64,000 nucleotides of DNA from Cyclobacteriaceae bacterium (lineage in GTDB: Bacteria; Bacteroidota; Bacteroidia; Cytophagales; Cyclobacteriaceae), in the NCBI GenBank assembly GCA_020436165.1, contig JAGQYI010000087.1, forward strand, positions 1 through 64,000, written 5' to 3'. The translations under genes were made by a program, and so were the position numbers. Shown piece by piece: positions 52,665 through 63,200 of the stretch. The notes beneath the pieces are model-generated. The model was not told the origin of the DNA. It made no database searches and saw nothing but the letters and a program-made list of their open reading frames with translations. The stretch's first letter is position 1. Each line of letters starts with the position of its first letter.

Positions 52665-54342
52665 GCTCTTCGAAATTATAGCCTATCAAACGATTGTGAT
52701 AATAATAAAGCAAATTGAGGCTTTGAGTCTCAATATCCCCAACTTCATTTCGAATAAGCGGAAGATGTGCATGGAAAATACCTAAATTTTTTAAACCCTG
52801 TTTAATGAGGTCATCGGTTGATTTATGAAGTCCGGGACTGGTAAGAATATTTCCAGCTGCTTCCTCTTCAAAAATTATATTTTTAAGTTTTTCTACTTCA
52901 CGGCTAAATTCACCATAGTCAAGCAATAATTCATCTTCAGGCAATCTAAGGAAATTGAAAAGATCGAGGTCGGGAAATTTTTTCCTAAGTAACCTGAAAC
53001 CAACAAAAGCAATTAAGTGGCTGGGCAGAACTTCGTTGTTTTTGTGAAACTCTTCAACTATTCTTCTGCTTAAATTTATGGTATATTCCTCATCTCGTTG
53101 ATGGTCATCCACAAACTTTCCATTTCGCATAAAATAGTCTCTGGTGGAAATATACTTATCGTTTTTGCCGATGCTATGTCCCTCATCATCTACGTAGTTT
53201 CCAAACAGGTCCATCGAACGGCCAATAGTTACTGATATGTCTGATTGTTTGGTAAAGAACTTGAAAAGAAACTTAACTATTTTATAGGAAGTAGAGTATT
53301 CATCGTTTTCAGTATAATACCTTTCTTGCCCTTTTTGCTTCAGAAATTGATCAATTAATGAAGGAGCTTCTAAAACGAAGTTGTAATTCAGTACAACCGG
53401 TACAACAAATATTTTGCTATCGTTGTTATTCTTAAAATTAGCAAGTTGTGCCTGTATTGCGGTTCCTAATAAACCACGCTTTAGTTCTTTCTCAATAGAA
53501 CCGGACCTAGAACGTGTGCCTCCCGGGAAGAACAGACTATGGCAACCATCCTGAATGGCCAGGTTAGAGTACATTTTGAGTGTTTCCAGATAAACAAGAT
53601 TTTTCTTTCTCCTGTCTACTTTATATGCACCCAAGCTATTCATAAAATAAGCAAATACTCTGATGTTAAAAAGATTAAGACCGGCACCGTATATAAAAGG
53701 AGGTAGTCCAAGTTCATGAATTACCCAACCGATGAGAACCGAATCCAGATTGCTGAAATGTGTAGGAACCATTACAATAGTTCCGTTTTTTGCCAGCTCG
53801 CGAAGGTGGTCCAGGTTTCCCCTAATTCTAATCTTGTCTCGTAATGTGCGCTGCGCCCTAAATAAACCCGAGAATCTTCCTGTATGAGCTGCATTTAGTA
53901 ACCTGGCAAACCCAAACGTGGCAATACTTCGTGCAAATCGATAAGAAGAGTGCTTAAAATTACCCGCTATCTCATTTGCATATCGGTCGGTAATTGTTTT
54001 TAGAATTTCATCGGCTGTTTTTGTTGCCCCTCCTGGTTGGCTGGATATGGCTAAAAGTTGTTTTTTTACATCTTTCCAAAAATCATAGTCATCATCAGGA
54101 TCAACGCTCCAGGGAGCCTTTTGTATTCTAAGTTTCTCTTTGTAACGGGTCCTCTCAAGCTCTTCTATTAAACTGGCTTCAGTATTCTTTATTCTTTTTA
54201 TAGAGCTTATGCTTTCTTTGGAAACCCGCTCGATAAATTCCTGTCGTTGCTTGCTTAGCTTAACTACCGGCCACTCATTATGCTCTGGAATTATCGGCTT
54301 AAAATGGGTTGTATTATTAAATTTCTCCTCCATGTAGTCCAA
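52654..54342 (-). CDS. PlsB-like glycerol-3-phosphate / lysophospholipid acyltransferase
   Basis: This 562-residue acyltransferase has the catalytic HFSNLD motif (HxxxxD), FIYGAGLNLF, and the FFPGGTRSRSG phosphate-binding block, all of the GPAT/PlsC superfamily in its longer PlsB-like form. The N-terminal 190 residues are helical and charged; no clear membrane span is seen. It would make lysophosphatidic acid from acyl donor and glycerol 3-phosphate. The overlap with gpsA supports that substrate. The gene 54383 upstream lies 40 bp away on the same strand. Confidence 0.87.
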   Translation of the reverse strand: MDYMEEKFNNTTHFKPIIPEHNEWPVVKLSKQRQEFIERVSKESISSIKRIKNTEASLIEELERTRYKEKLRIQKAPWSVDPDDDYDFWKDVKKQLLAISSQPGGATKTADEILKTITDRYANEIAGNFKHSSYRFARSIATFGFARLLNAAHTGRFSGLFRAQRTLRDKIRIRGNLDHLRELAKNGTIVMVPTHFSNLDSVLIGWVIHELGLPPFIYGAGLNLFNIRVFAYFMNSLGAYKVDRRKKNLVYLETLKMYSNLAIQDGCHSLFFPGGTRSRSGSIEKELKRGLLGTAIQAQLANFKNNNDSKIFVVPVVLNYNFVLEAPSLIDQFLKQKGQERYYTENDEYSTSYKIVKFLFKFFTKQSDISVTIGRSMDLFGNYVDDEGHSIGKNDKYISTRDYFMRNGKFVDDHQRDEEYTINLSRRIVEEFHKNNEVLPSHLIAFVGFRLLRKKFPDLDLFNFLRLPEDELLLDYGEFSREVEKLKNIIFEEEAAGNILTSPGLHKSTDDLIKQGLKNLGIFHAHLPLIRNEVGDIETQSLNLLYYYHNRLIGYNFEEHVG

Positions 54343-54382
54343 CTATAGTACCCAAATATAATTTTAAATTATTCATTCTTAC

Positions 54383-55039
54383 CTATAGCTCCATACCCAT
54401 AATAGCCGAACCATTTATTTTGTATTCTCCATAGGCAATGTACCCCGATTCTGAATTGAACACAATAGGTTTGGATAACTCAGTGATACTAACCTTTAGT
54501 ATTACGTTGTTTTTCAATGGCTTAGGTGGAAGTAACGAATAGTTTACATGAGCAAAACCAGGCTCAGATTCATTTTTTTCTTCTAAAAACTTCTGTAGTT
54601 CAGATTTCTCTACTTGGCAGTAAAATGGTGGAAAATCACCTTGTTTAATTCGGTAATGAATGAAATTGAAAATTTTTTCCGGGAAATGAGGTGTTTTATT
54701 TTTGTTGATCCAAATTAAAGCAGATTCCCTAGGATTAACTATTTTAACTACCCAGTAATCTGTAAGTCCAAAGTACAAGATCAATAAACCGACAAAAAGC
54801 AAGGCAATTATATACATACTTGCTCCTTCAAGGATAATATTTACTGTAGCCAGACTTGATATAACAGCGCCCGCTATTAAGGGGGCCAATTTCTTTTTTG
54901 TTACTAATTCAGCCGATATTATCTCAGCGATTTGGAAATGATAAAATTTCCTATTGTTTCTAATATAAATATGGTCTTGCCCAATTTTGAGCGAATCGAA
55001 ATCATCATTCCAATGGTACGAAATAAAAGGTTCGGTCAA
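54383..55039 (-). CDS. Membrane protein with a PH-like domain, unknown function
   Basis: The 218-residue product has a strand-rich N-terminal segment (LKIGQDHIYIRNNRKFYHFQIAEIISAELVTKK), a pair of hydrophobic helices (about 50-95, with a short turn), then a soluble C-terminal domain. The arrangement resembles bacterial PH-like membrane proteins with a helical hairpin, but I cannot assign a family. It sits 40 bp upstream of the acyltransferase gene and may share its transcript; the upstream 161 bp carry no gene. Confidence 0.65.
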   Translation of the reverse strand: MTEPFISYHWNDDFDSLKIGQDHIYIRNNRKFYHFQIAEIISAELVTKKKLAPLIAGAVISSLATVNIILEGASMYIIALLFVGLLILYFGLTDYWVVKIVNPRESALIWINKNKTPHFPEKIFNFIHYRIKQGDFPPFYCQVEKSELQKFLEEKNESEPGFAHVNYSLLPPKPLKNNVILKVSITELSKPIVFNSESGYIAYGEYKINGSAIMGMEL

Positions 55040-55200
55040 GGTATTAAAAAATGAGGTTGGTATGTTACAAAACTAGCATAAGTCGGATTCATTTTACGTT
55101 GTAAAAGAAAATCTAAGGTAATGTGTAACTATTTTTGGAATTTAAAGGTTAATAGGTACGTATTTGGTTATATATTTAATGGCTGATAAAAGGTAGGTTA

Positions 55201-58029
55201 ATGCTTCAAAGATTTAAGACTTTATTTTTTGCTATTTTACTAACCTTAGCCGGTTTTTCGGTTCAAGCTACACATATTCGTGCAGGGGAGATTACGGTAG
55301 AAAGAGTGAATTGCCAAAGTAAAACTTTTGTTATTTATGTTACAGGATATGTTGATCTTATAGGTGGACAGGTAACTTTTGGAGGAGGAACTTTGGATTT
55401 TGGCGATGGTAGTGAAAAAATAATAAATATTCGTGAAGACCCCAGGGTAACAATTCTAATTGACGAGCAACCAATTGAAGGAGGGAATGGAGTGGGAATT
55501 ACAAGGTTTCGGGTAGAGCATACTTACAGTGGTAATGGGTTTTATATAATAGGATATACTGAATCGAACAGGAACGATGGAATTGTGAATATGAACAATT
55601 CTGTTGAGACTCCGTTTTATGTGGAAACAATGGTACGCATAGATGCTACTTTGGGTTGCAACCTGCATTTGCCAGAAATGTTGGTTCCCCCGGTAGACTA
55701 TGGATGCTCTGGTGTGGCTTTTTACCACAACCCGGGAGCATTTGACAGAGATGGAGATAGTCTTGCTTTCGCTTTTGTTACTCCTCGTAAAGCAAAGGAT
55801 ACACCTGTTGATAACTACAGAGTAGTAAATGATCCTGAATTTGGTGGATTTCAGGAGGGTACCACTAATTTGCCCGCAACGCTTTCTATCGATCCTATTA
55901 CAGGTGATATTGTTTGGAACTCACCTGGTATTACTGGAGAATACAATTTTGCATTTATTGTTAAGGAATATAGAAAGGTTGATGGCATTTATTATCTGGT
56001 TGGTTCGGTTGTCAGGGATATGCAAATTATTGTGGATGATTGTGATAATAACAGACCAGAGTTAGATGTTCCGGATGATATATGTGTTGAAGTAGGAGAA
56101 ACTGTAAACTTTGACGTGTTCGCTACTGATAAGGACGGAGATCCTGTAAAACTGGAAGTTTTCTCAGGTGTATTATATTTTCCTGATTCTCCTGCCACCT
56201 ACACTCCAAATCCATCTGATTATCAACCGCAACCTGGCAAATTAACCTTTAATTGGGAAACGACTTGTGACCATGTAAGGGAACAACCCTACCTTGTTAC
56301 ATTTAAAGTGACGGATGATCCTCCTCAAGGAATTAGGTTAACGGAATATGCTACAGTAAATATTATTGTTGTCGCACCCGCACCACAAAACTTACAAAGT
56401 ACGGTTAATGCGAATAGAACAATAGATCTTACATGGGACGATTATTCCTGTTCAAATGCTGAAAAAATACAGATTTGGCGTAGGGTAGACTCATATCCGC
56501 TTTTACCTGACGAGTGCGAAACAGGAATACCGGAATATGCAGGATATACTTTGCTGGATGAAGTGCCAATAACCACATCCTCTTACAAAGACGACAATCA
56601 TGGCAGTCTTTTAGCCTTTGATGCGGATTACTGTTACAGGTTGGTAGCCGTATTTCCACCTCCTCAAAATGGTGAAAGCTACGCTTCTAATGAAACGTGC
56701 GGTTTAATTAAAGCGGACGGGCCGGCCATTACTCACGTTACAGTTGATGAAACAAGCCTCACGGATGGAAAAATTACCGTAAGCTGGAGAGGACCGTTTG
56801 AAATTGATCAGGTGCTTTTTCCTCCTCCTTATAGCTATGAGTTATGGAGAGGTGAAGGTTTTGAGGGTTCTGTGACTACGAAAGTAATGAGCATTTCGTC
56901 TGATACAACCTTTCAGGATAACGGGCTTAACACAATGGAACATCCTTATCACTATGTAGTTAAGCTGTTTGATGATAATGGACAGGAAGTGGTTCAATCT
57001 GTTGCTGCATCTTCGGTTTTCACGAATCCGATACCGGGTACTGCTTCAATTGAGTTGGATTGGTCTGCAAATGTTCCATGGTCAAATAACACCGCTGGTT
57101 TTCCCTATCATTATATATACAGGGGTCATGTTGATGGTGCGGACCTAAGCAAATTGGTGCTGATTGATAGCGTCAATGTAAATAGAGATGGATTTAGTTA
57201 TTTTGATGATGGTAGTTTCAATAATGAACCTCTTGAAGAACAAATACTTTATTGCTATTATGTTGAAGTATTAGGCTCTTATGGAAATCCGAATATAGAT
57301 AAACCGCAGATAAATTTTTCTCAAATTACCTGTGCACAGCCAAATGATACGATTCCACCTTGTGCACCAGAATTAGTTTTGTTGACTGAAGATTGTTCCA
57401 CCATTTTAAGTAATCAGCCATGCAACTTTAATAATTTTTATAACGAAATAGCTTGGTCTGAAACTTTAACCAACGGGGAAGGATGTGATAATGAAGACCA
57501 AATTAAGGGTTATAATGTTTATTTCTCTTCTACCGGTGAGGGTGATGATTCGTTCGAGTTGATAGATTTTGTTCAAGATACTTCTTACCTACATTTAGGC
57601 TTGCCCTCTTTTGCGGGATGCTATTATGTTACAACCCTGGATCGTTCTAATAACGAAAGTACTCCGAGCAATATCGTTTGTAATGACAATTGTCCGTTCT
57701 ATGAACTGCCTAACATCATTACACCTAATGGTGATGGCAAAAACGATGTTTTCCGTCCGTTGGACGAATTTTCAGGAGGTGATGCATCTCGCTGCCCACG
57801 ATTTATAAAGTCAGTTAGCTTTAAAATATTCAATCGCTGGGGTGGGGTTATATACAATTACGAGAGCGGGGGTGAGAATACAATTTTTATTGACTGGGAT
57901 GGAAGAGACAATACGGGAACTCTTTTACCTAGTGGGGTGTATTATTACACAGCCGATGTTGAATTTGACCTTCGAAGGCCTCAAGACAGGTTCCAACAGC
58001 TAAAAGGATGGGTGCACATTCTTTATTAA
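55201..58029 (+). CDS. Type IX secreted surface protein with gliding-type C-terminal domain
   Basis: This 942-residue protein has a signal peptide (ending FSVQAT). Several beta-sandwich domains follow, among them cadherin-like stretches (FDRDGDSLAFAF, ATDKDGDPVKLEVF) and Fn3-like stretches (NRTIDLTWDDYSC, GKITVSWRGP). The last ~90 residues (ITPNGDGKNDVFRPL to the end) are the gliding-motility-associated type B sorting domain, with VSFKIFNRWGGVIY, DWDGRD and SGVYYYTADVEF. It is therefore exported by the type IX system to the cell surface. Its function is probably adhesive. A -7 box (TATTTTTG) lies at 55130-55137. Confidence 0.93.
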   Translation: MLQRFKTLFFAILLTLAGFSVQATHIRAGEITVERVNCQSKTFVIYVTGYVDLIGGQVTFGGGTLDFGDGSEKIINIREDPRVTILIDEQPIEGGNGVGITRFRVEHTYSGNGFYIIGYTESNRNDGIVNMNNSVETPFYVETMVRIDATLGCNLHLPEMLVPPVDYGCSGVAFYHNPGAFDRDGDSLAFAFVTPRKAKDTPVDNYRVVNDPEFGGFQEGTTNLPATLSIDPITGDIVWNSPGITGEYNFAFIVKEYRKVDGIYYLVGSVVRDMQIIVDDCDNNRPELDVPDDICVEVGETVNFDVFATDKDGDPVKLEVFSGVLYFPDSPATYTPNPSDYQPQPGKLTFNWETTCDHVREQPYLVTFKVTDDPPQGIRLTEYATVNIIVVAPAPQNLQSTVNANRTIDLTWDDYSCSNAEKIQIWRRVDSYPLLPDECETGIPEYAGYTLLDEVPITTSSYKDDNHGSLLAFDADYCYRLVAVFPPPQNGESYASNETCGLIKADGPAITHVTVDETSLTDGKITVSWRGPFEIDQVLFPPPYSYELWRGEGFEGSVTTKVMSISSDTTFQDNGLNTMEHPYHYVVKLFDDNGQEVVQSVAASSVFTNPIPGTASIELDWSANVPWSNNTAGFPYHYIYRGHVDGADLSKLVLIDSVNVNRDGFSYFDDGSFNNEPLEEQILYCYYVEVLGSYGNPNIDKPQINFSQITCAQPNDTIPPCAPELVLLTEDCSTILSNQPCNFNNFYNEIAWSETLTNGEGCDNEDQIKGYNVYFSSTGEGDDSFELIDFVQDTSYLHLGLPSFAGCYYVTTLDRSNNESTPSNIVCNDNCPFYELPNIITPNGDGKNDVFRPLDEFSGGDASRCPRFIKSVSFKIFNRWGGVIYNYESGGENTIFIDWDGRDNTGTLLPSGVYYYTADVEFDLRRPQDRFQQLKGWVHILY

Positions 58030-58424
58030 CAAGAGAGAAGTCTGCCATAGTATTTTTTGATACGGACTGTTTGCTATGCAATAGGACAGTGCAGCTTTTG
58101 TTGAAAGCGGATAGTAAAAAGCTTTTGAAATTTGCCGGTTTAGGAAGCGAACTTGGTATTGAGTTCAAGAACCAGTTTTCTATATCCATAGACTCTGTTT
58201 TACTTTATTACAAAGGCAGATATTATTTTAAGAGCAAAGCATTTTTCAAAATATCAGGAATTCTTGGCTTCCCATATAATGTGTTGCAAGTCTTTCGGGT
58301 AATACCAGGTAGAATTTCAGACAAAGTATACGACTGGATAGCCAAAAACAGGTTTAAGTGGTTTGGAAAAACAGACCACTGTTTAATTCCTGAAAAGAAG
58401 TACTCCGGTCGCATTATCCTTTGA
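58008..58424 (+). CDS. DCC-family (DUF393) thiol-disulfide protein
   Basis: This 138-residue protein has the DxxCxxC motif of the DCC family in FFDTDCLLCNRTVQLLLKAD, close to the first residues, then the conserved-looking YKGRYYFKSKAFFKIS. Thioredoxin-like redox function is assumed but unproven. It starts (ATG at 58008) within the last codons of the type IX cargo gene, a 22-bp overlap in another frame, so it is probably translated from the same message. fabD follows after 52 bp. Confidence 0.87.
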   Translation: MGAHSLLTREKSAIVFFDTDCLLCNRTVQLLLKADSKKLLKFAGLGSELGIEFKNQFSISIDSVLLYYKGRYYFKSKAFFKISGILGFPYNVLQVFRVIPGRISDKVYDWIAKNRFKWFGKTDHCLIPEKKYSGRIIL

Positions 58425-58476
58425 ACGTTGCCTGACATTACATCCCGAATTATATTTGCCGAAAACTTAGACAACT

Positions 58477-59349
58477 ATGAAGGCATATGTATATCCGGGT
58501 CAGGGCGCCCAGTTCTCAGGAATGGGAAAAGAATTGTACGAAACCAATGCGACTGCAAAGCAACTTTTTGATCGAGCCAATGAAATTCTTGGCTTTGAAA
58601 TAACTAAAATAATGTTTGAGGGAACTGAAGAAGAGTTAAAACAAACCAAGGTTACTCAGCCCGCAGTTTTTCTTCATTCGGTTGTACTTTCATTAATGGA
58701 CCCAACATTTGCCCCGGATATGGTTGCAGGGCATTCACTCGGAGAGTTTTCAGCTTTAGTAGCTAATAAAACATTATCCTTTGAAGATGGGCTCAGTCTT
58801 GTGTACAAAAGGGCTCTTGCCATGCAAAAGGCGTGTGAAATTAACCCTTCAACTATGGCGGCTATTTTGGGCCTTGATGATGAGGTAGTAGAAAAGGTTT
58901 GTGAAGAAGTTGATGGAGTTGTGGTTGCTGCGAACTACAATTGCCCCGGCCAGTTGGTTATTTCAGGAAGCAATGAGTCAATTGATATAGCTTGTGAAAA
59001 AATGAAAGAAGCCGGTGCCAAGAGGGCTTTACCACTTCAGGTCGGTGGTGCTTTTCACTCTCCTTTAATGGAACCAGCCAGGGCAGAACTCGAAGAAGCA
59101 ATTAATTCTACTAAATTTAATAAACCAATTTGTCCGGTTTATCAGAACGTAACAGGGCTTCCTTCTACTGATGTTGATGTAATAAAACAAAATTTGATTA
59201 AGCAATTAACGGCACCAGTTAGATGGACTCAATCCGTTCAGAATATGGTTGCTGACGGTGCGACTCATTTTATTGAAAGCGGACCTGGAAAGGTGTTGCA
59301 AGGACTTGTAAAGAAAATACATAACGAAGCAGAAGTAAGGGGTTTGTAA
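58477..59349 (+). CDS. fabD: Malonyl-CoA:acyl-carrier-protein transacylase
   Basis: This 290-residue enzyme loads malonate onto ACP for fatty-acid chain growth. The active-site serine is S87 in GHSLGEF, the oxyanion segment is YPGQGAQFSGM near the start, and the catalytic histidine lies in GGAFHSPLM. Length is typical (about 290-310). Other fab genes are not adjacent. The metallo-hydrolase gene begins one base after the stop and is probably cotranslated. Confidence 0.96.
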   Translation: MKAYVYPGQGAQFSGMGKELYETNATAKQLFDRANEILGFEITKIMFEGTEEELKQTKVTQPAVFLHSVVLSLMDPTFAPDMVAGHSLGEFSALVANKTLSFEDGLSLVYKRALAMQKACEINPSTMAAILGLDDEVVEKVCEEVDGVVVAANYNCPGQLVISGSNESIDIACEKMKEAGAKRALPLQVGGAFHSPLMEPARAELEEAINSTKFNKPICPVYQNVTGLPSTDVDVIKQNLIKQLTAPVRWTQSVQNMVADGATHFIESGPGKVLQGLVKKIHNEAEVRGL

Positions 59350-59350
59350 T

Positions 59351-60130
59351 TTGGGGATCTCTATTACCCATATTGATACCGCCTGCATTATTCTCGACAT
59401 TAATGGGTACAGGATCATGACAGATCCTGTTTTAGACAGTCCGGGGAAGCGGTATCATTTTGGATATGGCAGTTTTTCAAAGAAAACAAGTAAACCTGCC
59501 CTTAATATCGAACAAATTGGGAAGATCGATTTGATCTTGTTGAGCCATCATCAGCACAAAGATAATTTTGATAAAAAGGGAAAAGAGTTTGCTAAGAATG
59601 TTTCCAGAATTATCACTACAAAACCAGGTGCAAAAACTATGTCTAATGCTGTAGGTCTTGATAATTGGGAGAACATCAAAATTGAAACCTCGAAGGTACC
59701 TGGTTTAAAAATAACAGCTACACCAGCTCAACACCATCCATGGTGGCTCCCTGAATTTTTCTCAGGAAAAGTTATAGGATTCATTTTGGAATGGGAAGGT
59801 CAGAAAGGAGCCTTCTATATTTCCGGTGACACCGTTTACTTCAAGGGGATAAAAGAGATTGCCCAACGATTTGAAATTGATACGGGCATAATTCATATGG
59901 GTTCAGTTCAGTTTAGATATTTAACAGGATTTGGTAAGTATACTTTCAATGTAAGTTCAGCAATTAAAGCCGCAAATGTGCTCGGCATTCAACGATTTAT
60001 TCCAGTGCATTATTCAGGGTGGTCGCATTTTAAAGAATCGGGATATGAGGCCCTTGACTATTTGGAACGTAATTTAAGAGGAATTGAACTGATTACGTTG
60101 GGATCTGGAACAGAATATGAACTCGAATAG
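59351..60130 (+). CDS. Metallo-beta-lactamase-fold hydrolase with altered zinc motif
   Basis: This 259-residue protein belongs to the UlaG/YfhI-like side of the fold (ITHIDTACIILDINGYRIMTDPVL). The usual HxHxDH motif reads H-H-Q-H-K-D-N: the final histidine is replaced by asparagine. Other histidines are in AQHHPWWLP, IHMGS and VHYSGWSHF, so a single zinc may be bound. No ATG precedes the domain; TTG at 59351, one base after the fabD stop, is the likely start. Substrate unknown. Confidence 0.78.
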   Translation: MGISITHIDTACIILDINGYRIMTDPVLDSPGKRYHFGYGSFSKKTSKPALNIEQIGKIDLILLSHHQHKDNFDKKGKEFAKNVSRIITTKPGAKTMSNAVGLDNWENIKIETSKVPGLKITATPAQHHPWWLPEFFSGKVIGFILEWEGQKGAFYISGDTVYFKGIKEIAQRFEIDTGIIHMGSVQFRYLTGFGKYTFNVSSAIKAANVLGIQRFIPVHYSGWSHFKESGYEALDYLERNLRGIELITLGSGTEYELE

Positions 60131-60188
60131 AAACGTTACTTTTCGGTATTATTTAAGGTTACAATTAATTATTTTTTGGTACTAAGGT

Positions 60189-60210
60189 TAAGTTATTTAA
60201 CTTATTTTTG
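60189..60210 (+). promoter_or_regulatory. -7 element overlapping a palindrome, upstream of the giant repeat protein
   Basis: TATTTTTG (60203-60210) matches the -7 consensus, about 60 bp before the ATG at 60271. It overlaps by two bases a perfect inverted repeat TAAGTTA-tt-TAACTTA (60189-60204) lying just upstream in the spacer. A regulator bound there would block or aid polymerase. No -33 TTG lies at the usual spacing. Confidence 0.45.
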
Positions 60211-60270
60211 GATATCCTAACGTAAAACTTTAGTTTGTTAGTAAACAGAAAGTTGTAAGAAGTTATTCTC

Positions 60271-63200
60271 ATGAAAAAACTATTTCTTTTAGGGCTGGGT
60301 ATTGTCTTTTCACTACCTATAATTGCTCAAAACACCTACACCTCCAATAATGCAACTCCTGGTGCAGATTTTAACAATGCTGCGAACTGGACAGGAACAG
60401 GAACCCCTGATTTTACCAATGGCCTGGATGAGTTTATAATTCGTGATGGAGACGATTACGCAGCAAGTTCGAACCTTAGTATTAAATCACTTACTATCGG
60501 ACAGGGTGGTTCTGGTGGTGCGGTAACATTGCCGGCTGGAACTGCAACGTTAGATTTGGCGGGTAACTTAATCTTCAATGCAAGTTCTGCTCTATCAGCG
60601 AATGATAATCAGATTAATGTTGGAGGTAATTGGACTGTAAATACAGGAGCTGGTTTTAGTAGCACTGGAACTGTAGTATTTGATGCAGCTCTTGTTCAGA
60701 CCATATCAACAAATGCAACTTTTAACAATCTAACATTTAGCGGGGGTGGAGTAATAACAACTGGAGGGAATGTTACTGTAAACGGAGACTGGCTTATCAC
60801 CAACAATACAACATTCAGTACTGGTGATTCTCATACATTAGCTGGCAATTTAACAGTTGATGATGGATCCGTTTATAAAGCAACCGATGGAATTCTGACA
60901 TTAAATGGATCGTTGGATCAAGATTTAGTAATAGGGACTAATGCCACATTTGATAGACTTTATTTTAATCCGGGAGCTGCCATTAATTATAATATTACCG
61001 GAAATATTGTAGCCAACGATCTTTCACTAGTTTACCCGAATGCAACTTTAAATGGTTCAGGTGATCATTCTTTTCAGGGACTGAGGCAGGAAGGTACTTG
61101 TAATTTTGATGGATCAATAACTTTTACCGGTGGAAGCGTTTACGATGGAAATGATAATACATTTACTCTTGGCACAGCTGATATAATTATAAGTGGTAAT
61201 GTTGGTTTCTCGGATGGAGATGATGATATTACAATTGGTGGTAATTTAACTGTGGATGGAAACTATCTTGTTTTGCATGAAGGCTCTGTTACAGGTTCAG
61301 GAGGAGCTTTTCAAATTAATAGTGGTAATATTCTTTACTTACGAGGTGCTGATATTTTTCCAACAGGATTTGCCTCTGTAGTTTTTGAAGATAATACAGC
61401 CATGGCAAATTATGACCTCCGGGCTGATCAAACAATCAGGGGTAATATATCATACGGACGATTAGCATTGGGAGCAGCAAGTGGTACGGATACAGGATCA
61501 TACATAAAAACAGTAGATGGACCTTTGGACATCAATGGATATCTTGATCTGAATAATGGAATTACCTTAAATCTATTGACTTACAATCATACACTTGAAG
61601 GAAATTTATATAACGAGACTAACTCATCAATAAACCAGGCAAGTGGAACTTTTACATTTGACGCCCCCGATGCTAACCAAACTATGTATGATAAGGGATC
61701 GGGAACCTATACATTCTCTACACTTTCTTTTACCAATACTGCTCCTACAGCAGTTAGAACAAAAAATATTGATGCAACAAATATTAGTGTATCTAATTTT
61801 TCCCTAACTAATACCGGAGGCAGTGCATCCAACTATCTTATTGTTGACATAGACGATAATATTATGGTTGGATTTGGTAGTTATACAGTGGGAGCTAATG
61901 TTGAATTGAGAACAAGCGGAGCCAGTGAGTTTAATTCAATGATGGCGTTCTTTTCAGAATCCATTAATTCTCAAAGCACGATTTTGTTTGATGGTACAAC
62001 CCAGAGCCTTCCAGGTATTACATATGGTAATGTTGAGATAAGAGGTAATGGTAATAAAAATGCCACAGCCAATATGACTGTTTTGGGTGATTTTTCCAGA
62101 GTTGGCGAAACTCCCGTTTTTGTGGACGGTGGTTTTTCTCATTCTGTTGCCGGAAACTGGGAAATGGGTACTGCTTATACAAACAATATGACAGGTACTA
62201 TGAATTTTAATGGTGCCAACCAAAACATTTCTGCTTCAGATTTTAACAATTTGACTTTTAGCGGTTCTGGAACTAAAACTCTTTTAGGAGATTTAAATGT
62301 GGGTCGTGATGTAACTGGTGCAGGAAATGGTAATCTTACAATAAATAGCGGTGTTACGGTTAATGCAGGGATTTACAGCATTGACATGTTAGGAGGGCAT
62401 TGGATCAATAGTGGAACTGGTGTCTTCAGTCAAAGCACCGGTGCTGTTTTTTTTAGCAGTACTCAAAATTCTCAGAACGTAACCTCTAATCCGAATAACG
62501 TTTTTGGAGATTTTTACATACAAAATGGTGCGTCTCGGTTTGTAACAGCTCAAACAGACATAATCGTTGGTCGAGATTTTGATTTAGCGCAAAATCTGGG
62601 TGATTTTAATTTGCAAGGCCACACGTTGTACGTTGGAAGAAATTTTAATAATCGGACAGGAACCTCATTAACCTATACTCTTCCGGGAGCTACCATTCAT
62701 TTTAATGGGAATGTTGACCAGGATATAAGAAACTACATTGGAGGTACTTATCCTAATTTGAGCTTTTCAGGTCTTGGAGAAAAAACTTTTCTGGACAATG
62801 GAATGAATATAGATGGTAACGTTACCATAACCACCACTACACTTGATGGAGCTAATCTTGCACACACCGTTGCAGGCAACTGGATCAATAATGGTAGCTT
62901 CCAACATACAAGATCAGTAACTTTTGATGGAGCAAATCAAAATATAAGCTCTTCCACATTCCATGACGCTATTTTTTCGGGTACTGGAACAAAAACATTG
63001 ACCGGTAATATTACTCTTGATGGTGATTTACAGATTGATGATGGGGTGACACTTGATGTAAGTGCCAGCAATTACAAAATATCGGTTGAAGAAAACTGGA
63101 CTAATACTGGTACCGGTATTTTTAATCCACGAAGCGGTACCGTTGAGTTAACAGGAGGTTACACGCAATTGTATACAGGAGCTTCAGGTTTTCCTTCAGC

